Below, piece after piece: positions 21,737-30,587 of a stretch of DNA of 64,000 nucleotides (the first letter of the stretch is position 1; each line of letters starts with the position of its first letter). The notes below the pieces were generated by a model. The model did not search any database. It saw nothing but the letters and a program-made list of their open reading frames with translations, and was not told the origin of the DNA. Made by a program: the position numbers and the translations under genes. Where the stretch lies: NCBI RefSeq assembly GCF_900095885.1, contig NZ_LT615367.1, forward strand, positions 1,798,001 through 1,862,000. The letters are read 5' to 3'. Source of the DNA: Dickeya aquatica. GTDB lineage: Bacteria > Pseudomonadota > Gammaproteobacteria > Enterobacterales > Enterobacteriaceae.

Positions 21737-21792
21737 ATTGATGATGACCATAATCAAACGTGTTGACTTTTTAGATTATGATCACCATCATT
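21737..21792. promoter_or_regulatory. large inverted repeat, probable TetR operator with divergent promoters
   Basis: Arm 21737-21755 and arm 21774-21792 are inverted copies (16 of 19 matching; core GATTATGNTCA-CATCA) separated by 18 bases. On the minus strand TTGATT-N16-TATACT overlaps the first arm and would drive the repressor gene. On the plus strand TTGACT at 21764 lies between the arms and would serve the reductase gene. Binding to either arm would block both promoters. Confidence 0.7.
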
Positions 21793-21832
21793 GCGTTCAG
21801 GCTTTTAACCCTCACTTAACAAGGGAACTAAC

Positions 21833-22924
21833 ATGACGCAGCAACCACTCTTTCAGCCTTATGCTCTTGGCGCGATGACGCTTGCCAACCACATTGTGAT
21901 GGCACCGTTAACACGCAACCGTGCCGGAGCCGGTCTGGTGCCAGGCGAGCTGGCAGCAACGTATTACGCACAGCGTGCAACCGCGGGGTTGCTGATTACC
22001 GAAGCCACACAGATTTCGGCACAGGCTCAGGGCTATCAGGATACGCCGGGGATCTACACGCAAGCTCAGATAGACGGCTGGCGCAAAGTGACTGACGCTG
22101 TGCATGCCAAAGGCGGGCGTATCTTTGTACAGCTATGGCATGTAGGACGAATTTCCCATGTCGATCTGCAACCCGGTGGTGCTGCACCGGTGGCCCCATC
22201 CGCTATCCGTGCTGAGACGAAAACCTTTGTGAACAATGGCTTCTTTGACGTTTCTGTACCTCGTGCGCTCGAAACGGCAGAAATAAAAGGCATCATTGAC
22301 GATTTCAGAAAGGCATCAGCAAACGCCATCGCCGCCGGTTTTGATGGTGTTGAGATTCATGGCGCTAATGGTTATCTGCTGGAGCAGTTCCTTAAAGATG
22401 GCGCGAATCAGCGAACTGACGAATACGGTGGTTCGATTGAGAATCGGGCACGACTGCTGTTAGAGGTCACGGCGGCAGTTAAAGAGGAGATTGGCGCTGA
22501 ACGCACCGGTGTTCGCCTTTCCCCGGTTTCAACCGTTAATGCGATTTCAGGCAGTGACCTTCAGCCACAATATGACTACCTCGTTGAGCAACTCGATGCA
22601 TTAGGCATTGTGTACCTTCATGTCGTTGAGGGTGTGACGGGCGGGCCCCGTGATGCCTCGCCATTTGATTACGACTCCCTGCGCCGGCGTTTTAAACATA
22701 CCTGGATTGGCAACAACGGCTATGACCTGACGCTGGCGTCCTCGCAACTTGCGCAAGGTAAAGCTGACTTGTTTGCTTTCGGCCGCCCGTTTATCGCCAA
22801 CCCGGATCTGGTTGAACGGCTGAAAACAGGTGCGCCACTGGCGACATTCAACCCTGAAACGCTTTATGGCGGTGGGGCGCAAGGGTACACCGATTACCCG
22901 ACGCTTTCCGGGGTAACGCCATGA
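21833..22924 (+). CDS. old yellow enzyme family flavin reductase, NemA-like
   Basis: This 363-residue FMN enzyme has a TIM barrel. Visible conserved residues are Thr26 (APLTRNR), Gln100 (VQLWHVGR), and the substrate-binding His176-Asn179 with Tyr181 in EIHGANGYLLEQFL. NemA-type enzymes use NADPH to reduce N-ethylmaleimide, alpha,beta-unsaturated carbonyls, nitrate esters and similar electrophiles. SD AAGGGA precedes the ATG. It is first in a run with an SDR and an MDR reductase, and is divergent from a TetR gene, which is the nemR-nemA type of arrangement. Confidence 0.92.
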   Translation: MTQQPLFQPYALGAMTLANHIVMAPLTRNRAGAGLVPGELAATYYAQRATAGLLITEATQISAQAQGYQDTPGIYTQAQIDGWRKVTDAVHAKGGRIFVQLWHVGRISHVDLQPGGAAPVAPSAIRAETKTFVNNGFFDVSVPRALETAEIKGIIDDFRKASANAIAAGFDGVEIHGANGYLLEQFLKDGANQRTDEYGGSIENRARLLLEVTAAVKEEIGAERTGVRLSPVSTVNAISGSDLQPQYDYLVEQLDALGIVYLHVVEGVTGGPRDASPFDYDSLRRRFKHTWIGNNGYDLTLASSQLAQGKADLFAFGRPFIANPDLVERLKTGAPLATFNPETLYGGGAQGYTDYPTLSGVTP

Positions 22925-23015
22925 TATCTCAGGCACCGCGGTGCCACATCCATCGCCTATCCCGAATGGTGTTTAACCATTAAATGTTGTTTAACCATTA
23001 ATAGAGGAATACCCC

Positions 23016-23798
23016 ATGACTCACTCTTCAGTTCTGATTACAGGCGCTTCTACAGGTATTGGTGCGGTTTACGCTGACCGGTTCGCCCGCCGCGGCCACG
23101 ATCTTGTGCTGGTCGCGCGCGACAAGGCAAGACTGGATACCCTTGCCGCGCGTCTGCGGCAAGAGCATGGCGTTGACGTCGATGTTCTGCCCGCCGATCT
23201 CACGCAGTCGGCGGAACTGGCGGCAGTCGAGGCCCGTCTGCGTGATGATTCGCGGATAGGGACGCTTATCAACAATGCCGGTATTGCACAGTCGGGCAGC
23301 TTCATCGAGCAGACGCCGGATTCGATTGAGCGGCTCATCGCGCTTAACACCACCGCTTTGACGCGCCTTGCCAGCGCGGTAGCGCCTCGGTTTGTACAAG
23401 CCGGTGAAGGCACGATAGTTAACATCAGCTCTATCGTGGGCCTGGCCCCGGAATTCATGATGTCGGTTTATGGTGCCACCAAAGCCTTTGTCCTTTTCTT
23501 GTCTCAGGGAATGCATCAGGAGCTATCACCCAAAGGGGTTTACGTCCAGGCGGTGCTGCCTGCCGGAACCTACACGGAAATTTGGCAACGTGCCGGGATA
23601 GACGTCAATACCATGGCCAAAATGATGGAAGTGGGTGAATTGGTGGATGCGGCGCTGGTTGGCTTTGATCGCCGTGAGCTTGTCACCATCCCACCACTGC
23701 ACAACGCTGCCCGCTGGGATGACCTCGATGCCGCGCGACAGGCTCTGCTTTCGGACATCAAACAAGACGAAGCCGCAGAGCGCTATAAAACCCTTTAG
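23016..23798 (+). CDS. short-chain dehydrogenase/reductase (SDR)
   Basis: The 260-residue Rossmann enzyme has TGASTGIG at 9-16, NNAG at 87-90, and catalytic Ser138/139, Tyr152 and Lys156 (YGATK). The C-terminal part is of the DltE/YqjQ-like classical type. It uses NAD(P)H to reduce a carbonyl; the substrate is unknown. It follows the OYE gene by 91 bases and precedes an MDR gene, and all three may help remove reactive carbonyls under the TetR regulator. Confidence 0.88.
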   Translation: MTHSSVLITGASTGIGAVYADRFARRGHDLVLVARDKARLDTLAARLRQEHGVDVDVLPADLTQSAELAAVEARLRDDSRIGTLINNAGIAQSGSFIEQTPDSIERLIALNTTALTRLASAVAPRFVQAGEGTIVNISSIVGLAPEFMMSVYGATKAFVLFLSQGMHQELSPKGVYVQAVLPAGTYTEIWQRAGIDVNTMAKMMEVGELVDAALVGFDRRELVTIPPLHNAARWDDLDAARQALLSDIKQDEAAERYKTL

Positions 23799-23972
23799 TC
23801 AATATATGGCGCTCTGTTGCACCCCGATGACGACCATTCGGGAGTGTGACAGGGGCCAGACTGATTTTCTGGTGGATCAGGCGTGGGGATATTGCTCCGG
23901 CGGCTTCGCAAGAGAGCGCAATAAAACAGGCTAAACGCATTATTGATGCGAACATGACAGGATAAATAACAA

Positions 23973-24995
23973 ATGAATAATAACACCATGAAAGCCTTCA
24001 CCTTTAAGCGCTACGGTAAAAACCCTGACTGGGGATTTGATGACGTAGACTACCCTTCACTCGGCGCAAATGACCTGCTGGTTAAGGTGTATGCTGTCGG
24101 TCTGAATCCTATCGACACAATGATCCCGTCCGGGAAATTTAAACCGATTCTGCATTTTAAGCTCCCCGCAACATTGGGCAGTGATTTGTCCGGTGTGGTC
24201 ATTGCGGTGGGCAGTGCGGTGACCCGATTCAAACCCGGTGACGAAATCTTTGCCAGCATTTTCGATCTGGGAACAGGCGCACTCGCTGAATGTGCCGTGG
24301 TGCCTGAAAGCGCGGCGGCCATGAAGCCGACAAACCTGGATTTCGTGCAGGCGGCTGCGCTCCCAATGGTGAGCCTCACGTCCTGGCAGGCACTGGTCGA
24401 GCGTGCGAGGCTCCGGCCCGGTCAGAAAGTTTTTATCCCGGCAGGCTCCGGGGGGATTGGCACCGTGGCAATCCAGTTGGCGAAGCACCTTGGTGCAACG
24501 GTGGGAACGACAACGAGTACGGGCAATATCGAATGGGTGCAGCGTCTGGGTGCTGATGAAGTCATTGATTATAAAAAAGAAGAATTCGAAAATGTATTGA
24601 CGGATTATGATGTTGTACTCGGCACCATAAGGGGGAATGCAATCGAGAAATCGACCCACATCCTTAAAACGGGAGGGCAGATTGTTTCTCTTATCGGGCC
24701 GTTAGATAGCGCCTTCGCACGAACCCGGCGGTTAAACGTCTTGCTGACTTTTATCTTCGGGCTGATGAGCCGCAGAATGATGCGTCTTGCGAAAAGGCGA
24801 GCGCTGACTTATTCATTTCTTTTCGTGCGGCCTGATGGTGAGCAACTCACCCACATCGGTAACCTGCTGGAAACGGAACAAATCAAGCCGGTTATCGACA
24901 AAGTGTTCCCTTTTTCAGCGACAAAAGACGCACTTGACTACCTTGCCCAAGGACATGCAAAGGGAAAAATTGTCATCAAAATGCAGGAAGAATAA
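23973..24995 (+). CDS. NADP-dependent MDR oxidoreductase, quinone oxidoreductase-like
   Basis: The 340-residue protein has an N-terminal GroES-like domain (about 1-125) lacking the catalytic zinc ligands, and a Rossmann domain with AGSGGIGTVAIQLAKHLG at about 153-170. Zinc-free MDR members reduce quinones or enones. The start ATG at 23973 has AGGAT upstream; a Met five codons later is an alternative. It is the last gene of the reductase set before the island boundary. Confidence 0.88.
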   Translation: MNNNTMKAFTFKRYGKNPDWGFDDVDYPSLGANDLLVKVYAVGLNPIDTMIPSGKFKPILHFKLPATLGSDLSGVVIAVGSAVTRFKPGDEIFASIFDLGTGALAECAVVPESAAAMKPTNLDFVQAAALPMVSLTSWQALVERARLRPGQKVFIPAGSGGIGTVAIQLAKHLGATVGTTTSTGNIEWVQRLGADEVIDYKKEEFENVLTDYDVVLGTIRGNAIEKSTHILKTGGQIVSLIGPLDSAFARTRRLNVLLTFIFGLMSRRMMRLAKRRALTYSFLFVRPDGEQLTHIGNLLETEQIKPVIDKVFPFSATKDALDYLAQGHAKGKIVIKMQEE

Positions 24996-25020
24996 CGCGT
25001 GAGACGGCGGATTTTCGTGT

Positions 25021-25331
25021 CGTGAACAAAGATGTGCTGCTCACAGTGTCGCATTTATTGGTTTCTCTGCGGGTGGGGAAACAGGGTTGCTTCTGGCAGG
25101 AGGTAAGATTGATGCTTCACGTTATGTCAGCTACTGCAAGCCTCATCAGGCAGAGGCAATGTGCTTGGCAAAGGGGCAGATCAAAAATGACCGTCCGGCT
25201 CTTTCTCCGAACCGGACTTGCGCATCAAAGCCTGGGTAGTGATGGCACCGGTGAGTGCGCCTTTTTCCCCGGAGTCGCTTAACAACCTGACTAAACCAGC
25301 GTTATGTGTTGCCACGCTGGCAACAGAATGA
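25021..25331 (+). pseudogene. remnant of an alpha/beta-hydrolase (dienelactone hydrolase-like) gene
   Basis: In the frame running through 25054 the bases encode a nucleophile elbow, FIGFSAGGETGLLLAGGKID, followed by RYVSYCKPHQAEAMCLAKGQ. The frame then fails at about 25211 and the continuation, LRIKAWVVMAPVSAPFSPESL then NLTKPALCVATLATE, is one base out of phase and stops at 25329-25331. GxSxG followed by a MAPxSAxFSPESL strand is the pattern of predicted dienelactone hydrolases. The 5' part is absent, so the gene is both truncated and frameshifted. It marks the edge of the AT-rich island. Confidence 0.65.
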
Positions 25332-25645
25332 CCGCGATGACCGCTTCAATTTTAAACTCTTCGTGCTTTGTGATAACGCTTACCGCTCATGAGCACTTCG
25401 CTTTAAGCTATATTAAATGACGCTGAGGCGTGTGTTAAACCCGTGGTGATTCACATAATGGGTTTGAAACTACTGACGAACATCAGAAACGGGAAATATC
25501 AATAGCGGCTTGGTGAGACAGAGTTATACATCCCGGTTGCAAGTGATTTATGGCCCTATGTACGGTGCCCCTGTCAGAATTGACAGTTTTCTTTAATTTC
25601 TAAAAAGCGTTTACTGAGTTAAGAAATTAGAGGGTACTGTGAAAA
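25332..25645 (+). other. promoter region of the AfsA-like operon
   Basis: No gene is seen in these 314 bases. Composition changes here from GC-rich to AT-rich. The lux-box-like dyad at 25569-25588 is the main feature, and a weak SD (AGAGGG, 25629-25634) precedes the first operon gene. Confidence 0.5.
25569..25588. promoter_or_regulatory. lux-box-like operator upstream of the AfsA-like operon
   Basis: CCCTGTCAGAATTGACAGTT contains CTG-N10-CAG with the dyad CTGTCA-GAAT-TGACAG. It agrees with the classical lux box at the conserved CCTGT...ACAG positions. Its centre is about 68 bases before the start codon. If it were at -42.5, as in LuxR-activated promoters, transcription would begin near 25621, which leaves room for the SD. 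Confidence 0.65.
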
Positions 25646-26530
25646 ATGAAAGATACTAAATTATACACTCACAAGAGAAATGAAAACGATATATTCATCA
25701 CTGATATATCGAAGATCTCTGACAACCATTTTCAGTGTGATTTTAGACTAATTACCGAACATGATTTTTACTGTGATTTTCTCGCTTGTACGAACAGAAT
25801 AAACCCAATTTTTTTGTTAGAATGCGCAAGACAGGTTGAAACTTATTTGTCACATACTGAATTTGGTGTAACACTGGACAGTAATTTTCTACTCGACAGT
25901 TGGTCAGTGAAATACTGTCCGACAAGGACAGGAGATGCAGAAAATCTGAAAGCTGATATTTACTCAACATACCCGGCTGTTGATAAAACGAATAAAAATG
26001 AATTCAATATTATTTTCAAAACAAACACAACAGTCATCTGTACAGTTATAATAGATGTAAGATATATAAGCAGTCATTGTTATAAGCGCATACGCCGAGT
26101 TCCTTATGGAATCAATACGTCTGAAGTCATAGCGCCGCTTTCTCCTGCCAGTGTTTGTTATACATCTCATGAAAATGTCATTCTGGCAGATTTGAATGAT
26201 AATGGACCGTATGTTAAGGCAATAATTCATGTTAATTTAAATAACATATCACTTAATGATCATGAACAGGATCATATCACGGGTATGAATCTTACCGAAG
26301 CAGCTAAACAAATATGTTATAGCTACCTGTCACTATATATGAATGAAAAAAGTGATAGATTTATTCCTGTAAACTTAAAAGCATTTTTCTTTAAATTTGT
26401 TGAAAAGCACATCCCAGCATTCGTTGCAATAAAGAAAGTAGAATTACAGGATAAAACTTATTCCTTTGAAGTCGATGTAATTCAGGATGAAAACACGCTG
26501 GCCACCATTAATTTAAAACTGAGAGGTTAG
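25646..26530 (+). CDS. AfsA-family protein (A-factor / gamma-butyrolactone synthase-like)
   Basis: The 294-residue protein has two hotdog-like repeats, as AfsA/ScbA do. Repeat one has PIFLLECARQVETYLSHTEFGV (Glu59, Arg62, Gln63) and repeat two has DHITGMNLTEAAKQI (Glu218, Gln222), both matching the AfsA patterns (E-x-x-RQ, and DHxxGMxLxEAA-Q). In Streptomyces, AfsA joins a beta-ketoacyl chain to dihydroxyacetone phosphate to make a butenolide phosphate, the precursor of gamma-butyrolactone hormones. Here it heads an operon with an ACP and a ketosynthase that could supply the ketoacyl chain, and a phosphatase that could remove the phosphate. The chemistry in this organism is inferred from family and context. 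Confidence 0.82.
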   Translation: MKDTKLYTHKRNENDIFITDISKISDNHFQCDFRLITEHDFYCDFLACTNRINPIFLLECARQVETYLSHTEFGVTLDSNFLLDSWSVKYCPTRTGDAENLKADIYSTYPAVDKTNKNEFNIIFKTNTTVICTVIIDVRYISSHCYKRIRRVPYGINTSEVIAPLSPASVCYTSHENVILADLNDNGPYVKAIIHVNLNNISLNDHEQDHITGMNLTEAAKQICYSYLSLYMNEKSDRFIPVNLKAFFFKFVEKHIPAFVAIKKVELQDKTYSFEVDVIQDENTLATINLKLRG

Positions 26531-26531
26531 A

Positions 26532-26771
26532 ATGGATAAATTAAAATATTTACTCAAAAATGTATTTGGTGTTTCTGAAAGTGATGCTCAGGATAACAAA
26601 ACTCTTGAGAATATGGATCTTGACTCTATATGCATAATCGAGTTTCAGATCGAAATTGAAAGGACGTTTAATATTGATGAAGGCCAACTGGCTTTAATTA
26701 GTAGCGATACTTTGCAAACAATCATGGAAAGAGTCAGAGGACTACAGCCTGTAGAATTAAAAGACGTATGA
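26532..26771 (+). CDS. acyl carrier protein
   Basis: This 79-residue acidic helical protein carries the phosphopantetheine attachment motif LDSICIIEF, with Ser32. It begins two bases after the AfsA-like stop and overlaps the ketosynthase start by four bases (ATGA), so the three genes are translationally coupled. It would hold the growing or condensed acyl chain for the adjacent ketosynthase. It is distinct from the housekeeping AcpP, whose motif is GADSLDTVE. Confidence 0.9.
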   Translation: MDKLKYLLKNVFGVSESDAQDNKTLENMDLDSICIIEFQIEIERTFNIDEGQLALISSDTLQTIMERVRGLQPVELKDV

Positions 26772-27997
26772 ATATAAAAAACAAAGTTGTGGTTACAGGC
26801 ATGGGGATCATATCCTCAGCCGGTCATACACCAGAAAAGTGTCGTATGACTCTGCTTGAAGGGAAAGGAATGGCAAAACCCGATCCCCGATTGAGCCATC
26901 TTGATGTCTCATGGTCTTGCCCCATTCAGGATTTTGTACCTGAACAGCATATAAATAAATCATTGATTTGGCGATGCGACCCCTTTATTCAGTATGCTAT
27001 ATACGCGGCTCAGCATGCAATCAACGATGCAGGTTTAGACAAACATAATAGAGGAGTAAAAACAGGTATTGTGCTGGGTAATTCCCTCGCAGGTATAACC
27101 TCTCTGGAAACACTGAACAAAAGAGCCGTTCAGGAAGGAGTAGGAACAATTGGATCACTATATATCTTGTCCACGATGGGAAGCATAGCAACGGGTAATT
27201 TAGCTATTGAACTCGGTATCCACGGGCCGACCTATCTTACAGGTACGGCATGCTCATCCGGTGCAGATGCGATAGGAACTGCCAAACGTCTTATCCAAAG
27301 CGGGGAATGCGATATTGTTCTTGCCGGTGGCAGTGAGGCTCCAATCACACCACTTGTTCTTTCCTCTTTTACAAAGATCGGCGCACTTTCAAAAAATAGC
27401 GATCTTTTGCACGCGTCACGGCCATTTGATAAAGAAAGAGACGGTTTTGTCATCTCCGAAGGCGCTGCGGTCATGGTATTAGAAAATGAAAAAACGGCGT
27501 TGGCTCGTGGAGCCAAAATTTATGCGACGTTGTCCGGATATGGTTCAGCAAATGATGCGCATCATATTACGTCACCTGCACCTGATGGTTCTGGATTATC
27601 TCAATCAGTTTATGAGGCGCTGGAGGATGCTTCGTTATCTCCGATTGATATTCAGTGTATCAACGCACACGGTACATCAACACCTCTGAATGATCATATT
27701 GAGGGAAGTGTTTTGTTCCGCATATTCGGTAACCGTCCATGGGTAACATCAACAAAGGGCGTTACCGGACACAGCCTTGCCGCAGCGGGAGCAATGGAAG
27801 CTGTTTTTTCTGTATTAAAAATCATACATGATGAAATTCCTCCTGTTGCTGGTTTAAGACATATTGATGATGAAATAAAAATCAATATTGCAACAGAAGT
27901 CATACAAGGGACGGGTATTAAAAATGTGCTCAGTACATCTCTGGGGTTTGGTGGGCAAAATGCTGCTCTGATATTTTCTCAATACAAAAAAGGTTAA
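26768..27997 (+). CDS. beta-ketoacyl-ACP synthase, FabF-like
   Basis: The 409-residue thiolase-fold enzyme has the complete catalytic triad: Cys162 in GTACSSG, His301 in NAHGTSTPLND and His335 in KGVTGHSLAAAG. It should carry out decarboxylative Claisen condensation of malonyl-ACP with an acyl primer. Together with the adjacent ACP it could provide a dedicated beta-ketoacyl-ACP for the AfsA-like enzyme. No ketoreductase or dehydratase is in the operon, consistent with a chain left at the keto stage. Length and motifs are normal for FabF. Confidence 0.93.
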   Translation: MNIKNKVVVTGMGIISSAGHTPEKCRMTLLEGKGMAKPDPRLSHLDVSWSCPIQDFVPEQHINKSLIWRCDPFIQYAIYAAQHAINDAGLDKHNRGVKTGIVLGNSLAGITSLETLNKRAVQEGVGTIGSLYILSTMGSIATGNLAIELGIHGPTYLTGTACSSGADAIGTAKRLIQSGECDIVLAGGSEAPITPLVLSSFTKIGALSKNSDLLHASRPFDKERDGFVISEGAAVMVLENEKTALARGAKIYATLSGYGSANDAHHITSPAPDGSGLSQSVYEALEDASLSPIDIQCINAHGTSTPLNDHIEGSVLFRIFGNRPWVTSTKGVTGHSLAAAGAMEAVFSVLKIIHDEIPPVAGLRHIDDEIKINIATEVIQGTGIKNVLSTSLGFGGQNAALIFSQYKKG

Positions 27998-28002
27998 TAA
28001 AC

Positions 28003-28698
28003 ATGAACATCAAGAAAATAAAGTTATTTGCGATCGACAGTGATGGTGTTGTTCTGAATGACACATACAGCCCAGCAATTAAAACTTTTGTTGAATCTCT
28101 CGGCGTGGATTACTCACCATTGATCGAACGAAGTGTCTGGGGGTCTCCACAAATTACCGCAGGCCATAATCTCGCATTAGCCTGTAAACTTCCTTATTCA
28201 GGTGAAAAAGTTATTAATGATTTTTTCAGAACCAGAGATCATTACCTTAAAGAACATCCGGTTGAAGTTATGCCCGATATCGAATCAACGCTGGCGTTGT
28301 TACAAAGTACCGGGGCACGTATGACCTGCTATGGAGGAAGAAATAAAGAATATAGCTTCGACAAGTTTTTAAAACCATTTGAAAATTATTTTGATAAAGA
28401 GATGCCATATATTGATATCAATGCCTTTCGTCCGGGGATGTATGAAATTGTAAAAGAAAAATTCAACCTGAATTTTGATGAGGTTGTTTTTATTGATGAC
28501 ATCAATCGTGTTGCAGAAGTGTGTAAGGCCCTGGGCGCTGGATTTATAGGTATTCCTGCTTCCATGCCGCATAACTTCCAGCGGGAAGAGATGGTCAATA
28601 CTGGTGTTAAATATATGGTGAACAGGTTTACGGACATTACAGAAGACCTCATATATGAAGTTGACGAGCGCCTGGTTTCTGCGGCTCTGTGGAAATAA
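28003..28698 (+). CDS. HAD-superfamily phosphatase
   Basis: The 231-residue protein starts with motif I FAIDSDGVVLN (nucleophile Asp12, general acid Asp14) and has motif IV VVFIDDINRV near residue 166; a cap domain occupies about 20-95. It resembles phosphoglycolate phosphatase-type HADs. In gamma-butyrolactone routes a phosphate from dihydroxyacetone phosphate must be removed, and this gene is a good candidate for that step, by inference from position. It begins five bases after the ketosynthase stop. Confidence 0.85.
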   Translation: MNIKKIKLFAIDSDGVVLNDTYSPAIKTFVESLGVDYSPLIERSVWGSPQITAGHNLALACKLPYSGEKVINDFFRTRDHYLKEHPVEVMPDIESTLALLQSTGARMTCYGGRNKEYSFDKFLKPFENYFDKEMPYIDINAFRPGMYEIVKEKFNLNFDEVVFIDDINRVAEVCKALGAGFIGIPASMPHNFQREEMVNTGVKYMVNRFTDITEDLIYEVDERLVSAALWK

Positions 28699-28711
28699 AC
28701 TAAGGTACAGC

Positions 28712-29872
28712 ATGGAAAAGTTCAGCAATACAATTCTGATTTTTCTTATACCTATAATATGCGGGTTTACCGCAGCCAATATGTACTACGTTCAGCCGTT
28801 GGCTCCTGTGATCAGCAGTGAACTGATGGTTTCTTATGAAAAAGCATCCATGCTGTATTCATTTTCTCTGGCTGGCAACGCACTATCTTTATTTTTTATA
28901 ATTCCTCTAGGGGATTTTTACAGTAAAAGAAAATTAATCACACTATTGTATTTGGTTTCCACTGTATCGTTATTGATGTTTTTTTTTACAAAAAGTTATT
29001 ACGCATTGTCTGCTACGGCATTTTTAATTGGAACGGGAACATCTGCCATTCCATTAATTACCGCTGGTCTTAGCAGACAAAAAAATGGAACTAAACATAT
29101 AGACCGAATAATGGCCGGTGTATTAACAGGCATTCTTTTTTCCCGTTTTATGTCGAGTATGCTCAGTGAGCTCTGGGGATGGAAGTCGATATATGCTATA
29201 GCATCAATACTGATGTTTCTATCCTGTATATTGCTATTTATCTTTTATCCAACATCATATGATAAGAATAATCAAGATAAAAGCTCCTACATCCGTATTT
29301 TATATCTGAACATTAATGGAATTAGGCAGGATGTTGCAATTAGGCATTATTGTTTTAATGCCTTTTCCATTATGTTCCTGTTCTCCGCATTCTGGAGCAA
29401 TGTTTCTATGTTTCTGACAACGACTTTCCATTTCAGTCAGTCACAGGTTGGTCTTTTTTCGTTGACAGGTGCTACTGGGGCTTTATCCGTTCTTTTTTCA
29501 TCCTGGATACTGAAAATCATAAACCACAAAAACAATCCTCTGTACTTTTTGATTGTTATAAGTCTACTGATGATGGGGATTTACGGGAATAATTTGATTA
29601 TTACCATCACAGGTGCACTACTAATTGATGCATTTATTCAGTTAATACATGTCAATAATCAGCGTGGGCTTTTTCTTTCCTGCAAAGGAAATGAAGCACG
29701 AGCCGCAAGTTGCTATATGACAAGTTTTGTTACTGGTGGCGCAATTGGTGGGTTTATATCTTCTTATCTCTATTCCGTATCTGGATGGAGTGTGGTGCTG
29801 ATTAGCTGCGCAATCATTACCTTAATTCCAATGTTTATGAAACTGCGAGAAAACGTTAATGAAAAATATTGA
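28712..29872 (+). CDS. MFS transporter (DHA1-like)
   Basis: The start is the ATG at 28712 (AAGG upstream); the frame is also open into the HAD gene, which is not a likely start. The 386-residue protein has about twelve membrane spans and the MFS A-motif-like loop GDFYSKRKLI after TM2. The N-terminal sequence FTAANMYYVQPLAPVI is typical of drug:H+ antiporter family members. It overlaps the transketolase start by 14 bases. The likely role is export of the operon product. AT-rich like its neighbours. Confidence 0.88.
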   Translation: MEKFSNTILIFLIPIICGFTAANMYYVQPLAPVISSELMVSYEKASMLYSFSLAGNALSLFFIIPLGDFYSKRKLITLLYLVSTVSLLMFFFTKSYYALSATAFLIGTGTSAIPLITAGLSRQKNGTKHIDRIMAGVLTGILFSRFMSSMLSELWGWKSIYAIASILMFLSCILLFIFYPTSYDKNNQDKSSYIRILYLNINGIRQDVAIRHYCFNAFSIMFLFSAFWSNVSMFLTTTFHFSQSQVGLFSLTGATGALSVLFSSWILKIINHKNNPLYFLIVISLLMMGIYGNNLIITITGALLIDAFIQLIHVNNQRGLFLSCKGNEARAASCYMTSFVTGGAIGGFISSYLYSVSGWSVVLISCAIITLIPMFMKLRENVNEKY

Positions 29873-30578
29873 GATATCACAGAATAAAAGAGAGCTTCTG
29901 AATCATTATTTGTCACTGATGACGGGTGATGAAAAGCACGCAGATTCCTCTATTTCCACACTCGATGTCATCCAGGTATTATATGATAAAGTCCTGAATT
30001 GCTCGCCAGAAAAAGTACGAGATGAATACCGGGATCGTTTCTTTTTGTCAAAAGGGCATGGTCCAATGGCATTCTACGCCGTACTGGCATTAACGGATTT
30101 TATTAAACCTGAACTTCTGAAAACCTATGGTGAATATGACAGCATACTAGGATACCACCCGGACAGAACAAAACTGGACTGCGTGGAAATATCCAGTGGT
30201 TCGTTAGGACATGGGTTACCTTTGGCTATTGGCTCCGCTCTTGCACTACGCGCCAGAGGAATTACAGGACCAAAACACTGGGTCCTTATTGGGGATGCAG
30301 AACTTGATGAAGGCTCTAATTTTGAAGCTATTCCTTTTGCAGGCAGGCGCGGACTATCAGAGTTAAATGTCGTGGTCATAGACAATGACTCATCAACTCT
30401 TGGTTGGCCGGGTGGAATATCACACCGGTTTTCAATTGAAGGCTGGGAGGTCAGCCGTGTTAACGGCAGAGATCAAGAAGAACTGTACCAGGTGTTTTCC
30501 AAAGAGCATCCTCATAAACCTCACGCTATTATCGCAACAGTAGAAACTAAATCAGGTAAAGCCCGCAGACAAATTTAG
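29859..30578 (+). CDS. transketolase-like protein, N-terminal (thiamine diphosphate-binding) half
   Basis: The 239-residue protein carries the ThDP-binding signature GDAELDEGSNFEA (145-157) ending in VVVIDNDS, with upstream SKGHGPM (65-70) and SGSLGHGLPLAIG. These match the first domain of transketolase, and the second domain is the next gene. Split transketolases occur in several natural-product clusters and in archaea. They move a two-carbon ketol unit between sugar phosphates or onto other acceptors. The actual substrate here is unknown. Confidence 0.88.
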   Translation: MKNIEISQNKRELLNHYLSLMTGDEKHADSSISTLDVIQVLYDKVLNCSPEKVRDEYRDRFFLSKGHGPMAFYAVLALTDFIKPELLKTYGEYDSILGYHPDRTKLDCVEISSGSLGHGLPLAIGSALALRARGITGPKHWVLIGDAELDEGSNFEAIPFAGRRGLSELNVVVIDNDSSTLGWPGGISHRFSIEGWEVSRVNGRDQEELYQVFSKEHPHKPHAIIATVETKSGKARRQI

Positions 30579-30587
30579 GAGAATAAA

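Noticed and set aside
25022..25282. 86-codon ORF at the island edge
   Set aside because: It is an out-of-frame reading of the hydrolase remnant; the GFSAGG motif lies in a different frame.
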